The notes: a model not told the origin generated them from the letters alone. A stretch of DNA of 64,000 bases from Bacillus_P idriensis_A (GCF_050483325.1 NZ_JBCMYF010000011.1:62001-126000), one strand, 5' to 3'; positions 8,376 through 17,791 are shown, numbered from the stretch's first letter. Program-made: numbers and translations.

Positions 8376-10694
8376 TTACAAGATTTCATTTATTCTTTTC
8401 CTGAGCGTTCTTTTAACGGGCACGATGCCTGATGCGGCACCGATCAGAATACTTGCAGCAAGCAAAAGGAAGCTTCCTTCCTTTGACAGGCCTGGCTGTA
8501 AGGAGAAGTGCAGCAGCGAGTCACCGATTTCCCTCCCAAGCAGATCGCTTAAGGGCCATGAAAGTATACAAGCTAGTGCCCACCCAAGAAGAGCTGTGAG
8601 GATGCTTTCCCCGATAAACAGCCCGTAAATCCTGGTGTTCGAGGCTCCAAGGCTTCGTAAAATACCAATCTCTTTCGTTCGTTCAAAAATGGAGATGCTT
8701 GACGCAATCATGAGATTCGCCGTTCCGACGGCTGCAAAGAGAATTCCGGTGCAGGCAATCGTCCAAACGATAAGGCCGATCATTTCCTTTGGCCTCGAGG
8801 TGATGTCCTCCGCAGTTTCCGATCCTTCAATCAGAACGCCTGATGAAGACAGTTTCTGTTCCCCTTCCGCGAGGAGAGACCGGGTACTTTCCGATTTATG
8901 CTTGACTGCCAGAAGCCTGTTGACAGATTCCTGTCCGAGCCATTGCTGATAAGCGTCCTGATCCATATAGACAGCAGGTCCGGTCAGTGAATGTTTCATA
9001 ATGCCTGCAATCTTCCACTCTCTGCTGTCCTTCCCGATCCTCAGTTTTACTGTATCCCCGGGCTTGAGCGGCCCAAGTCTTTCTACAAGCTCTGTATTAA
9101 TCACGATGCCATCCGGCTGTGAGGCTTTCAGCCAGCTTCCATTCACTGTCCCGGGCTTAATTAAATCAGATGATGCCGGCAGCGAGTACAGCAGCGCATT
9201 TTGTTGATCAGAGGATGTGATAATCTCTGTATTTCTTTTTGTCCACCCTTCAACCGCACGGATGCCTTCCACTTTTCCGGCAAGTGATGTGATTTCATCT
9301 GCAGGAAGCGGGCTTTTTACAGACCACTCTACATCGTGCTGCCAGAAATTCTCCGTCTGGTTCATTTCCTGCTGCAGGGACTGATGAAGGGAATAGCATG
9401 CAAGAATGACCGCGCCGCCGAAAGAGAGCATCACAATGTTCATAATGGATTGCGCTTTTTTGGCAGAAAGGTTCCGGAATGACAGAAGAGACAGATGAAA
9501 GAATCGCCTGCGGCTTCTTCCCGCTTTTTTCATGTTCAGCTGTCCGGACCGCATAAGTCCCTCTCCAATTGGAGAAGAAATCAGCCTTCTTACAGGGAAA
9601 ACGGCTCCTGCGAGCGGAAGAATAAAGGAAAAGATAACGAGCGTCAGCGCAACCTTTGGAGAGAGCCAGCCGGTTATGGTGCTGCCGAAATTCAGCTCTT
9701 CAAAAAGGACAGATACCAAATATCTTGAGAAAAGACTGATAACCGGCAGAGAGATTATACTGACAGTCATTCCAATAACGAAGATTAAGAGAGCATACTG
9801 CCGCCAAAGATGGGAAGTCCCTGCCCCGGTAACCTTCTGAATGCTGAGCGAATAAGCATCCTCAGACAAAATGCGGTAGAAAAGGTGTACGATCAGAATA
9901 AAACCGAGAACAGATCCAAACAAACCGAGTAGAAGAAGGATTGTAAAGAGCGTGTTCATCAAGGTTTCTCTCATAAAAAACGTATCAGAAGACATTTCGC
10001 TTCTATATACGGTAATACCGTTATCTTCAAGGTGCTTTCGGATGTTCCGGAGCGCCTCGTTCCTGTCTGTCCCATCCTCAAGCACAACATGAATCATGTT
10101 CTTAGATAGAGGAATATCAAGCTTCTTTGCTGCTGCCGCTGAAAGATACCCGTAGCCTGATCCGCTGTACTTCGCCGGAATTTTGGAGGGATCCCGAACG
10201 GTTTTGGTTACGGAAAGAACGGTGCTTTTTTGGTTTTGAGGCAGGATGATTTCCATTTTTTCACCAGAATCAAGCCCCGTGTGCCCGGCGGTTGTCGCTT
10301 CGATCCATATCTCGTGATCATCTGGCAATGAACTCCCGGCTTTCTCCATTTTATTAATAGCAAAGGGAGATTCGGGTAAGATCTGTACTTGCAGATTCAT
10401 ATAGGTGCCATCAAGCTTGGCCCGGCTTCTGATCTGCGTTTTTGCTTCTGCGATTTTGACTTCCGGCATAGAAGCGGCAAAATCTATATTCTTATCAAAA
10501 AGACCGGTGTAGTAAGTAATATCAGCAATGGAGGCTTCCTGCCGGCTTTTTTGCACCAGCTGTTCAAACAAATCATTTGAGTTTAGCAGTGTTCCCACTG
10601 ATATAAAGCAAAAAAGGAAGGCGCCGATCATTAAAAACGCTTTTCCCTTTTGATGAAAAAAGCTTCTAAGTGCAAGTCTCAAATATAATGGCAT
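8376..10694 (-). CDS. ABC transporter permease with two FtsX/MacB domains
   Basis: The roughly 772-residue product has an N-terminal membrane helix followed by a large extracellular domain (about 45-250), three helices, a central second extracellular domain (about 440-630) and three C-terminal helices. This duplicated FtsX layout is that of LolC/MacB-like exporters. Conserved ERTKEIGILRSLGAS precedes the last helices. The ATG at 10694 is preferred because GGAGTG lies 7 bases upstream; the alternative ATG at 10709 overlaps the stop of the ATPase gene (TAATG) but has no ribosome site of its own. It pairs with the ATPase gene 10709-11374. Mechanotransmission exporters of this kind move lipoproteins, peptides or lipids. 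The substrate is unknown; the setting suggests envelope or polysaccharide work. Confidence 0.85.
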   Translation of the reverse strand: MPLYLRLALRSFFHQKGKAFLMIGAFLFCFISVGTLLNSNDLFEQLVQKSRQEASIADITYYTGLFDKNIDFAASMPEVKIAEAKTQIRSRAKLDGTYMNLQVQILPESPFAINKMEKAGSSLPDDHEIWIEATTAGHTGLDSGEKMEIILPQNQKSTVLSVTKTVRDPSKIPAKYSGSGYGYLSAAAAKKLDIPLSKNMIHVVLEDGTDRNEALRNIRKHLEDNGITVYRSEMSSDTFFMRETLMNTLFTILLLLGLFGSVLGFILIVHLFYRILSEDAYSLSIQKVTGAGTSHLWRQYALLIFVIGMTVSIISLPVISLFSRYLVSVLFEELNFGSTITGWLSPKVALTLVIFSFILPLAGAVFPVRRLISSPIGEGLMRSGQLNMKKAGRSRRRFFHLSLLSFRNLSAKKAQSIMNIVMLSFGGAVILACYSLHQSLQQEMNQTENFWQHDVEWSVKSPLPADEITSLAGKVEGIRAVEGWTKRNTEIITSSDQQNALLYSLPASSDLIKPGTVNGSWLKASQPDGIVINTELVERLGPLKPGDTVKLRIGKDSREWKIAGIMKHSLTGPAVYMDQDAYQQWLGQESVNRLLAVKHKSESTRSLLAEGEQKLSSSGVLIEGSETAEDITSRPKEMIGLIVWTIACTGILFAAVGTANLMIASSISIFERTKEIGILRSLGASNTRIYGLFIGESILTALLGWALACILSWPLSDLLGREIGDSLLHFSLQPGLSKEGSFLLLAASILIGAASGIVPVKRTLRKRINEIL

Positions 10695-10708
10695 CCGGTC
10701 ACACTCCA

Positions 10709-11374
10709 TTAAACGACTTCAAGTACAGATCCATCTTGAACCTGAAGTCTTTTTGAGACTTTATCGCAGAACTCAAGATCATGGGTAACGAAAAGAACGG
10801 TTTTTCCAGTACGGGCCAGCATCTGAAAGAGACTGAAAATGTCACTTGAGGTCTGTGAGTCCAAGTTACCGGTCGGTTCATCCGCTGCAATGATCGGAGG
10901 GTCATTTGCAAGAGCCCTGGCAATGGCTGTTCGCTGTCTTTCCCCGCCTGAGACAGTATCCGGAAACATATTCGCCTTCTTCAAGATGCCGGTCTGGTCT
11001 AAAAGCTCCAATGCACGCTGCCTCTTCCGTTTCCGGTTTGCCGAAAATTCCATCGGCAGCATCACATTTTCAACTAACGTCAGTGTTGGAATCAGATGAA
11101 AGGATTGAAACACGATCCCGACATGCGCGCCTCTCCATTTTGTGAGAGCCCGGTCTGATAATCCGGCAATGTTCACGCCATCGATCCTCACTGTTCCGGA
11201 TGCAGGAGCCTCAATCCCTGAAAGAATGTTCAAAAGGGTGGATTTTCCGCTGCCGGATTTTCCGAAGATCCCAAGCAATTCACCTTTTTTCAGCTCAAAG
11301 TGAACGTCCTTTAATACGTATTCAAGCTCTTCTCCATTCGGAAATGTTTTTGACAAATCGCTTACTTCTATCAT
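10709..11374 (-). CDS. ABC transporter ATP-binding protein (LolD/MacB type)
   Basis: The 221-residue ATPase has Walker A GIFGKSGSGKST, Q-loop, signature SGGERQRTAIARAL, Walker B PIIAADEPTG and H-loop FVTHD. The start at 11374 (MIEVSDLSKTF) has GGAG close upstream; the longer frame to 11422 has no support. It is the first gene of a minus-strand run (ATPase, permease, GT28, then acyltransferase, beta-helix, lyase) that diverges from hasA across a 694-base gap. It energises the FtsX permease that follows with overlapping or near-overlapping codons. Confidence 0.9.
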   Translation of the reverse strand: MIEVSDLSKTFPNGEELEYVLKDVHFELKKGELLGIFGKSGSGKSTLLNILSGIEAPASGTVRIDGVNIAGLSDRALTKWRGAHVGIVFQSFHLIPTLTLVENVMLPMEFSANRKRKRQRALELLDQTGILKKANMFPDTVSGGERQRTAIARALANDPPIIAADEPTGNLDSQTSSDIFSLFQMLARTGKTVLFVTHDLEFCDKVSKRLQVQDGSVLEVV

Positions 11375-12068
11375 TAGGAGACTCCTTTCAAGGAAAAGTT
11401 CATCCCATATATAGCACTCCATTCATATACCATGCAACAAGGGCAGAATGCATGCACAAGAAACAATAGCCCTTTTTGCATAAGGCATATGCTTCAAAAC
11501 TAGATAGAAATCTACAGGAAGTCTGCTGATCTATTTTCAAAAGGGGAGTTATATCACAATAGTTTTGGAAATAAATAGAATTGTAAGCGGATTAATAAAG
11601 AAGCACTTAGCCCTGATGTCTTATTTTTTTACAAAATGTGCGAAAAAATCTGCCAATAATGTTGAAAAAGCTCAAATTTTAAAAAATAGAAAAAAATTCA
11701 ACTCCGCTGAGGCATTAAATATTACAAAAAGATAGAGTTTGTAAAGATGGGAGCTGACCGTTTGCGGTATAAAGGCATTTCATGAGAGAAAAGACTGGTT
11801 TAAAGACGTTCTGCGACAAATGTTTCAAATGTGTAACATCGTAAATGAAACATAAATCTTATTTTTGACATCGCTTCCAATCCTTGTGCACATAGGGTCA
11901 TCGCTATTCTGGAAAACTAACAAGGAGGATAGTCGCAGGGAAGAAAGATAGATTGCAAGGCTTCATCACCTTTCATACACTCATTTGTGTGAACCACATC
12001 GTCACATTCATTCAGATTGGAGGAGCAGACAGCATTCAGTCGAATTACCATTTGAGAGGAGAATTAAA
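11375..12068. promoter_or_regulatory. Long divergent control region of the polysaccharide cluster
   Basis: This 694-base AT-rich gap separates the ABC and hasA operons. On the plus strand TTGACA lies at 11875-11880 with a poor -10 (CACATA, 18 bases on). An inverted repeat TGTTTCA (11821-11827) / TGAAACA (11846-11852) lies just upstream, possibly an operator. That leaves about 170 bases of untranslated leader before hasA, including an orphan AAGGAGGA near 11922 with no start codon after it. On the minus strand TTGCAT-N18-TATATA near 11400-11430 could serve the ABC gene. No convincing small ORF or known riboswitch is visible. Confidence 0.4.
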
Positions 12069-13430
12069 ATGGCCAAAATGGAACAGGATCTTTCAAGCGG
12101 AATGGCATCCGTATCCCTTCAGACACAGAAAAAGCTATCGATGAAGGAGAAAACATTTGTTATTACACTGTTTTTGCTGACGGTATCAGCCCTTTTCTAT
12201 GTAAACTGGACAGCTTCAGACAAACTGAATTTAACAATAGGCATATACGGGGCCGTGATGATCAGTTACTTATTAGGAAAAATGCTTTTATCTTTTAAAT
12301 ACCAGGAAATTATGGAAGACCCGCCTGACGTCAAGGTTTCGGTGATTATCCCTTCCTACAACGAAGAGCCAAACGCCGTGCTTGGAACGATTGAGAGTAT
12401 TCTGAAGCAGGACTATCCGGTTCATGAAGTGTTTGTCATCGATGATGGAAGCAAAGATGTCTCTGCTTATCATGCTGCGCTTAAACTTCAGGATAACTTA
12501 AGAGCGGGAATTGGATCTGTACTGTCTGAACTTAAAAAAGACAATCCTTCTTTTCAGATGCCAAATCTTATCGTGCACCGCCTCCCGAAAAACCAGGGGA
12601 AACGCCATGCTCAAATCTGGGCATTTGAACGGGCTACCGGAGACATTTTCATTACGGTTGATTCTGACTGCACAGTCTTCCCAAATGCGGTAAGAGAGCT
12701 GCTTAAGCCTCTTAATGACAGTGAAGTGATGGCAACGACAGGCCACGTCAATATCAGAAACCGCACAGATAATATCCTGACACGTTTAATTGACATGCGC
12801 TATGACAATGCCTTCCGTGTTGAACGCGCAGCGCATTCTGTCACGAATAATGTCTTAGTGTGCAGCGGGCCACTCAGCGCTTACCGCCGCGAAGTTGTCA
12901 TGAAAAATCTGGATCACTACGGCACTCAAACCTTCCTTGGACAGCAAGTGCAGCTCGGAGATGACCGCTGCCTGACGAACTATGCGATCAGAGAAGGAAA
13001 AACATTATATCAATCAACTGCAAGATGCATCACAGATGCCCCTACAAGTCTGAAAACATTAATTAAACAGCAAAATCGCTGGAATAAGTCTTTTTTCAGA
13101 GAAAGCATGATTGCCCTTAAGATTGGTTTGCAAAAGCCGAATGTATTCATCTGGGTTATGCTCGAAATGTTCTTATGGCTTGCTTTTGGAGTGTCTCTCA
13201 TTTTTGCCATTTACTATACATCCACAACTATGGGATTGGTTATGCTTGTTTATTACCTGGCTTACGTTGTGATATCGGCTTATGCGCGAAACGTATTCTA
13301 TGCCTACAAAAGGCCGTTTACATTCTTGCTGGCACCGGTCTATGGCATTCTTTTTCTAGTTATTCTTTGCCCGATGCGTTTCTGGGCACTGCTGACTCTC
13401 CGCTCTACTTCATGGGGAACTCGCGGCTAA
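12069..13430 (+). CDS. hasA: Class I hyaluronan synthase-like glycosyltransferase (GT2, processive)
   Basis: This 453-residue membrane enzyme would polymerise and export a beta-linked glycan from UDP-sugars. Two N-terminal helices (about 27-75) precede a GT2 domain with IDDGS, QGKRHAQIWAFERATGD, DSD, TGHVNIRNRTDN, VCSGPLSAYRREVV, GDDRCLTNYA and QQNRWNKSFFRES, then four or so C-terminal helices ending in TSWGTRG. These blocks match streptococcal HasA almost word for word, far better than cellulose or NodC-type synthases. AGAGGAGA precedes the ATG at 12069; the longer frame from 11985 lacks a ribosome site. The operon order synthase, UTP-glucose pyrophosphorylase, UDP-glucose dehydrogenase equals hasACB of the B. 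anthracis/B. cereus G9241 virulence plasmids. The reading frame is intact. Product identity is inferred, not proved. Confidence 0.9.
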   Translation: MAKMEQDLSSGMASVSLQTQKKLSMKEKTFVITLFLLTVSALFYVNWTASDKLNLTIGIYGAVMISYLLGKMLLSFKYQEIMEDPPDVKVSVIIPSYNEEPNAVLGTIESILKQDYPVHEVFVIDDGSKDVSAYHAALKLQDNLRAGIGSVLSELKKDNPSFQMPNLIVHRLPKNQGKRHAQIWAFERATGDIFITVDSDCTVFPNAVRELLKPLNDSEVMATTGHVNIRNRTDNILTRLIDMRYDNAFRVERAAHSVTNNVLVCSGPLSAYRREVVMKNLDHYGTQTFLGQQVQLGDDRCLTNYAIREGKTLYQSTARCITDAPTSLKTLIKQQNRWNKSFFRESMIALKIGLQKPNVFIWVMLEMFLWLAFGVSLIFAIYYTSTTMGLVMLVYYLAYVVISAYARNVFYAYKRPFTFLLAPVYGILFLVILCPMRFWALLTLRSTSWGTRG

Positions 13431-13474
13431 AACCGAGCTTAACATATGATACGAATTTCTAAGGAGATGTTTAT

Positions 13475-14368
13475 ATGAGGGTCCGTAAAGCTATTATTCC
13501 TGCAGCAGGTTTAGGTACAAGGTTTCTTCCGGCTACAAAAGCACAGCCGAAGGAAATGCTTCCGATTGTCGACAAGCCGACCATTCAGTATATTGTCGAG
13601 GAAGCAGTAGCTTCAGGCATTGAAGATATTCTGATTATAAGCGGCAGAGGCAAACGTGCCATTGAAGATCATTTTGACAAATCCTATGAACTTGAAGAAA
13701 CTCTCCTTAAAAAGGGAAAGCTGAGCAAACTGGATGAAATTCAGGACATTTCACGCCTTGCGAATATCCACTATGTCCGTCAGAAGGAACCAATGGGACT
13801 TGGTCACGCCATCAGCTGTGCGAGCCGTTTTATCGGAAATGAGCCGTTTGCTGTGCTGCTCGGAGACGATATCGTCCAATCCGACACACCTTGTCTGCAG
13901 CAGCTGATTAACGTTTTTGACAACTATCAGAATTCGGTTCTCGGCGTTCAGGAGGTGCCGGCCGATGAGGTATCCAAATACGGCATTATCGCACCTTTTG
14001 AAAGCATTCGGGAAGATCAGCTTGTCTCCATCACATCTGTTGTAGAAAAGCCTGAAATGCACCTTGCGCCATCGAATTTTGCCATTATGGGGCGCTACGT
14101 GCTGACTCCTGAAATTCTGCCGATTTTAGAGACTCTGCCGCCAGGGTCAGGGAACGAAATTCAGCTGACAGATGCCATCAAGATTTTAAACGAAACACAA
14201 AATGTCCTGGCTTATAACTTCTCGGGAAAACGGTATGATGTCGGAGATAAATTCGGCTTCATCAAAGCAACCATTGATTTTTCACTGAACCGGCGGGATC
14301 TGAGCCCGAATGTAAGAAGTTATTTGAAGGAGCTTCTTTCAGAACAAGAGCCCGTTGCAAGCTCTTGA
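13475..14368 (+). CDS. hasC: UTP-glucose-1-phosphate uridylyltransferase (GtaB/GalU/HasC)
   Basis: The 297-residue product makes UDP-glucose from UTP and glucose-1-phosphate. The nucleotide-binding start AIIPAAGLGTRFLPATKAQP, the catalytic KEMLPIVDKP block, and VEKP and GKRYDVGDKFGF further on are all typical. Length equals the family norm (about 290-300). It lies 44 bases after hasA with AAGGAG upstream and feeds the dehydrogenase encoded next. The cell probably has another gtaB for teichoic acid; this copy seems dedicated to the hasACB pathway. Confidence 0.95.
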   Translation: MRVRKAIIPAAGLGTRFLPATKAQPKEMLPIVDKPTIQYIVEEAVASGIEDILIISGRGKRAIEDHFDKSYELEETLLKKGKLSKLDEIQDISRLANIHYVRQKEPMGLGHAISCASRFIGNEPFAVLLGDDIVQSDTPCLQQLINVFDNYQNSVLGVQEVPADEVSKYGIIAPFESIREDQLVSITSVVEKPEMHLAPSNFAIMGRYVLTPEILPILETLPPGSGNEIQLTDAIKILNETQNVLAYNFSGKRYDVGDKFGFIKATIDFSLNRRDLSPNVRSYLKELLSEQEPVASS

Positions 14369-14423
14369 TTCATGGCTGACCTAAAGCAGGTGTGAGACAG
14401 CGATCATATTAGGAGGAATTTCA

Positions 14424-15761
14424 ATGAAAATTGCTATTATTGGAACAGGTTATGTCGGTCTTGTAACAGGTGTCTGCCTTGCAGAAATCGGACATGAGGT
14501 AACTTGCATTGATTTGAATACCGAAAAGATTGAACAGCTTAAACGCGGCATGTCCCCTATTTATGAACCGGGGCTTGAAGAGCTGATGGAAAAAAATTAT
14601 TCAGCAGGCCGCCTTGGGTTTACGACAAACAGCATCATCGGCCTAAAGGATAAGGATGCGGTCTACATTGCGGTTGGAACGCCTCAAAGCGAGGATGGCG
14701 CAGCTGATTTAACGTATGTTCTAAACGCTGCCAGAAGTATCGGTGAAAACATTACACGAGACGCAGTCATCGTGACAAAAAGTACAGTCCCGATCGGAAC
14801 GAACGAAAAAGTGCGTCAGATTGTCCTGTCCAACCTTCAATTCAATGTAGGCGCGGAGGTTATTTCAAACCCTGAGTTCCTTCGTGAAGGATCGGCCATT
14901 TTTGATTCCTTTAACGGAGACCGCATCGTTATTGGGTCTGACCACAAAGAAGCGGGAGACCTCGTAGAAGAAATCAACAAGCCGTTCGGATTACCAATTC
15001 TGAGGACAAGCCTTCACAGCGCGGAAATGATCAAATATGCATCCAATGCATTTTTGGCTACTAAAATTTCATTCATCAATGAAATTGCCAATCTATCTGA
15101 AAAAACGAATGCCAGCATCGAAGAGGTAGCAAGAGGAATTGGTATGGATTCAAGAATCGGAAATAAATTTCTAAATGCCGGAATCGGCTATGGAGGCTCG
15201 TGCTTCCCTAAGGATACCCAGGCTCTGCTGAAAATCTCCGAAGACAACGATCATGATTTTCATCTCCTGAAGTCTGTGATTTCCATCAACGAAAAACAAA
15301 AAACGCTTCTTGTACGGAAAGCAAAAGAACGCTTTGGATCGCTAGAGGGCATGAAAATTGCCCTGCTCGGACTTGCCTTTAAACCTGAAACAGATGACAT
15401 GAGAGAGGCAGCAAGCATTTCCATCGCTAATGAACTTGTGGAAGAAGGAGCAGAAGTCGCAGGTTTTGATCCAATTGCGGCAGAGAATGCAAAGAAAGTG
15501 CTCCCTGAGTGCGTGATGTATGCTGAACAAATTGAAGAAGCCATCAAATGGGCAGATGCTGTTTTCATTGTAACCGAGTGGAAAGAAATCGTGGAAAAAG
15601 CCCTTTTTATGACCAACCTGTTCATGGAAAAACCGATCATTTTTGATGGCCGGAACTGCTATACGGATGAAGACTTCTCCCATCTGGAGGTTGAATACAT
15701 TTCCGTAGGCAGAGAAAAGGTTTCAAAAACATGGAAAACCAAGGTCGCAGCGGTCATCTGA
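14424..15761 (+). CDS. hasB: UDP-glucose 6-dehydrogenase (Ugd/TuaD/HasB)
   Basis: The 445-residue enzyme oxidises UDP-glucose to UDP-glucuronate with two NAD+. A Rossmann start MKIAIIGTGYVGLVTGVCLA, the middle-domain SNPEFLREGSAI, and the active-site Cys in GYGGSCFPKDTQAL are present. AGGAGG precedes the ATG. It is the last gene of the hasA-hasC-hasB operon, followed at once by a strong terminator. UDP-glucuronate is one of the two hyaluronan precursors; the other, UDP-N-acetylglucosamine, comes from central wall metabolism. Confidence 0.95.
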   Translation: MKIAIIGTGYVGLVTGVCLAEIGHEVTCIDLNTEKIEQLKRGMSPIYEPGLEELMEKNYSAGRLGFTTNSIIGLKDKDAVYIAVGTPQSEDGAADLTYVLNAARSIGENITRDAVIVTKSTVPIGTNEKVRQIVLSNLQFNVGAEVISNPEFLREGSAIFDSFNGDRIVIGSDHKEAGDLVEEINKPFGLPILRTSLHSAEMIKYASNAFLATKISFINEIANLSEKTNASIEEVARGIGMDSRIGNKFLNAGIGYGGSCFPKDTQALLKISEDNDHDFHLLKSVISINEKQKTLLVRKAKERFGSLEGMKIALLGLAFKPETDDMREAASISIANELVEEGAEVAGFDPIAAENAKKVLPECVMYAEQIEEAIKWADAVFIVTEWKEIVEKALFMTNLFMEKPIIFDGRNCYTDEDFSHLEVEYISVGREKVSKTWKTKVAAVI

Positions 15762-15775
15762 ACTGATTACTGGAA

Positions 15776-15806
15776 AAAGACTCATTCACAGATGAGTCTT
15801 TTTTCT
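15776..15806 (+). terminator. Intrinsic terminator of hasACB
   Basis: AAAGACTCAT (15776-15785) and ATGAGTCTTT (15792-15801) form a 10-bp stem with a 6-base loop, followed by a T run. Confidence 0.85.
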
Positions 15807-15810
15807 TTGT

Positions 15811-15954
15811 GAGATAAGAAAATAATAAATCTTGCACACTGATGGCGAGCAGAAGCGCCTAGATCCCCCATCAGAATGAATCGTAAAATGCCAGCCCATG
15901 ACTTTTCTGCCTGTCGGATCTGACAAAGGAGCTTTCGCTTTTCTGATGAAAACC
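15811..15954. repeat. Degenerate copy of the GATAAGAAA...GCTTTTCT intergenic repeat
   Basis: GATAAGAAAATAATAAATCTTG at the left and CTGTCGGATCTGACAAAGG...GCTTTCGCTTTTCT at the right match the ends of the fuller copies at 21113-21267 and 45478-45629. The middle has diverged. The repeat is non-coding. Confidence 0.6.
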
Positions 15955-16111
15955 CATAGATTTAATAGGTAATTACATACCGGTAGAGAAGTTCTCCTTT
16001 TTTACCAATTAAAAATAGTTTATAATTATCAGATAATAGTAAAATTTAATCTATTCATAATAGACTGTGATAAACTTATAAGAGAAAAAGAAAAGTGTAT
16101 GTTCCAAGGTG

Positions 16112-16156
16112 GTGCCGGCTTTTTGAAACACCTAAGCAGGCGCCTGCTCGTTTTTG
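16112..16156 (+). promoter_or_regulatory. Structured leader upstream of mqo
   Basis: AGGTG...CACCT (about 16107-16133) and a perfect 14-base palindrome AGCAGGCGCCTGCT (16135-16148) followed by CGTTTTTG lie between the AT-rich promoter zone (TATAAT near 16020) and the mqo ribosome site. The second part resembles a small attenuator or terminator. No known riboswitch class is recognised. Confidence 0.35.
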
Positions 16157-16174
16157 CAAATTTAGGGGATAAGG

Positions 16175-17683
16175 ATGGGTAGCATGAGCAGCTTACAGAA
16201 CAAAACAGACGTGATCTTGATTGGGGCAGGAGTCATGAGTGCGACTTTGGGCTCGTTATTGAAAGAGTTAGCACCGGAATGGGAAATCAAAGTGTTTGAG
16301 AAGCTCGAAAGCGCAGGAGAAGAAAGCTCGAATGAATGGAATAATGCGGGTACGGGCCATGCTGCACTGTGTGAGCTTAACTATACTTCAGAGAACTCAG
16401 ACGGATCGGTAGATATTAGCAAAGCTGTAAAGATTAATGAACAGTTTCAGCTTTCCAGACAGTTTTGGTCTTATCTTGTAAACAGCAATCTGATTCGTAA
16501 TCCGCAGGACTTTATCATGCCAATTCCTCATATGAGTTTTGTTGAAGGGGAAAAAAATGCCGCGTTTTTGAAAAAGCGTTTGGAAGCGTTGTCAGAGAAT
16601 CCGCTGTTTCAGGGGATGGAATTTTCCGATAATCCAGAAAAACTGAAGGAATGGATTCCGCTTATGATGGAAGGCCGGACATCGAATGAACCGATAGCGG
16701 CAACAAAAATTGATTCTGGAACAGATGTTAACTTTGGTGCTTTAACACGCATGCTGTTTGATCACTTAAAGACTAAAAACGTTGAGATCAACTATAAGCA
16801 TAGTGTTGAGGATATGAACCGTACGAGCGACGGCTCGTGGGAATTGAAAGTGCGGAATGTCGACAGTGGTACTGTTGAACGCCATACTGCCAAATTCGTC
16901 TTTATCGGAGGCGGAGGCGGAAGTCTTCCATTGCTGCAGAAAACCGGTATTCCTGAATCAAAACATATTGGAGGATTCCCGGTAAGCGGACTATTTTTAG
17001 TGTGCAAAAATCCGGAAGTTATCGCGCAGCATCATGCAAAAGTATACGGTAAAGCCAAAGTTGGCGCGCCTCCAATGTCTGTTCCGCATCTTGATACAAG
17101 ATATATCGACAACAAAAAAACATTGCTGTTCGGACCGTTTGCCGGGTTCTCGCCAAAGTTTTTAAAAACAGGTTCGAATTTGGATTTGATCGGTTCAGTC
17201 AAACCGAATAATGTCGTTACGATGCTCGCAGCAGGCGTTAAAGAGATGGCTTTAACAAAATACCTGATTCAGCAAGTCCTGTTATCGAATGAAAAACGCA
17301 TGGAAGAATTACGCGAATTTATCCCGAGCGCCAAAAGCGAGGATTGGGATATTGTGGTAGCGGGTCAACGTGTACAAGTTATCAAAGATACAGAGGCCGG
17401 CAAAGGAACCCTTCAATTCGGAACGGAAGTTGTCAGTGCCGCAGATGGTTCGGTTGCTGCATTACTCGGTGCTTCTCCGGGTGCTTCCACAGCTGTTCAC
17501 GTAATGCTTGAAGTATTTAAAAAATGCTTCCCGCAGCATATGAACGAGTGGGAACCGAAAATAAAAGAAATGATTCCTTCTTATGGCGTGTCACTAGTGG
17601 ACAACCCAAAGCTTTTCAATGAAATTGATGCTTCAACCGCGCAGACACTGGGTCTAAGTAAAAAAGAACTGGTCTATAGTTAA
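16175..17683 (+). CDS. mqo: Malate:quinone oxidoreductase
   Basis: The 502-residue FAD enzyme oxidises malate to oxaloacetate and passes electrons to menaquinone at the membrane. An FAD-binding start VILIGAGVMSATLGSLLKEL, the family block NEWNNAGTGHAALCELNYT, and the C-terminal DGSVAALLGASPGAST are diagnostic. Length is typical. The ATG at 16175 has AGGGGATAAGG upstream; the ATG nine bases later is also possible. It is a single gene with its own terminator. Confidence 0.95.
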   Translation: MGSMSSLQNKTDVILIGAGVMSATLGSLLKELAPEWEIKVFEKLESAGEESSNEWNNAGTGHAALCELNYTSENSDGSVDISKAVKINEQFQLSRQFWSYLVNSNLIRNPQDFIMPIPHMSFVEGEKNAAFLKKRLEALSENPLFQGMEFSDNPEKLKEWIPLMMEGRTSNEPIAATKIDSGTDVNFGALTRMLFDHLKTKNVEINYKHSVEDMNRTSDGSWELKVRNVDSGTVERHTAKFVFIGGGGGSLPLLQKTGIPESKHIGGFPVSGLFLVCKNPEVIAQHHAKVYGKAKVGAPPMSVPHLDTRYIDNKKTLLFGPFAGFSPKFLKTGSNLDLIGSVKPNNVVTMLAAGVKEMALTKYLIQQVLLSNEKRMEELREFIPSAKSEDWDIVVAGQRVQVIKDTEAGKGTLQFGTEVVSAADGSVAALLGASPGASTAVHVMLEVFKKCFPQHMNEWEPKIKEMIPSYGVSLVDNPKLFNEIDASTAQTLGLSKKELVYS

Positions 17684-17756
17684 CTCTTTGGCTGTTAGAT
17701 ACAAACGTATTTAATGAACACATTAAACATAAAATATTTGAAATAAAACGCAAAGC

Positions 17757-17791
17757 CTTTGATCTAATATTGGATTGAAGGTTCTTTTTTC
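17757..17791 (+). terminator. Intrinsic terminator of mqo
   Basis: CCTTTGATC pairs with GATTGAAGG (two G-U pairs) around an 8-base loop, followed by TTCTTTTTT. Confidence 0.6.

Noticed and set aside
11985..12068. Extension of hasA upstream of 12069
   Set aside because: No ribosome site and no similarity to HasA starts. AGAGGAGA directly precedes the ATG at 12069.
12069..13430. Chitin-oligomer synthase (NodC) or cellulose synthase for the GT2 enzyme
   Set aside because: The conserved blocks and the neighbouring UDP-glucose dehydrogenase gene fit hyaluronan synthase much better, although the product is unproved.
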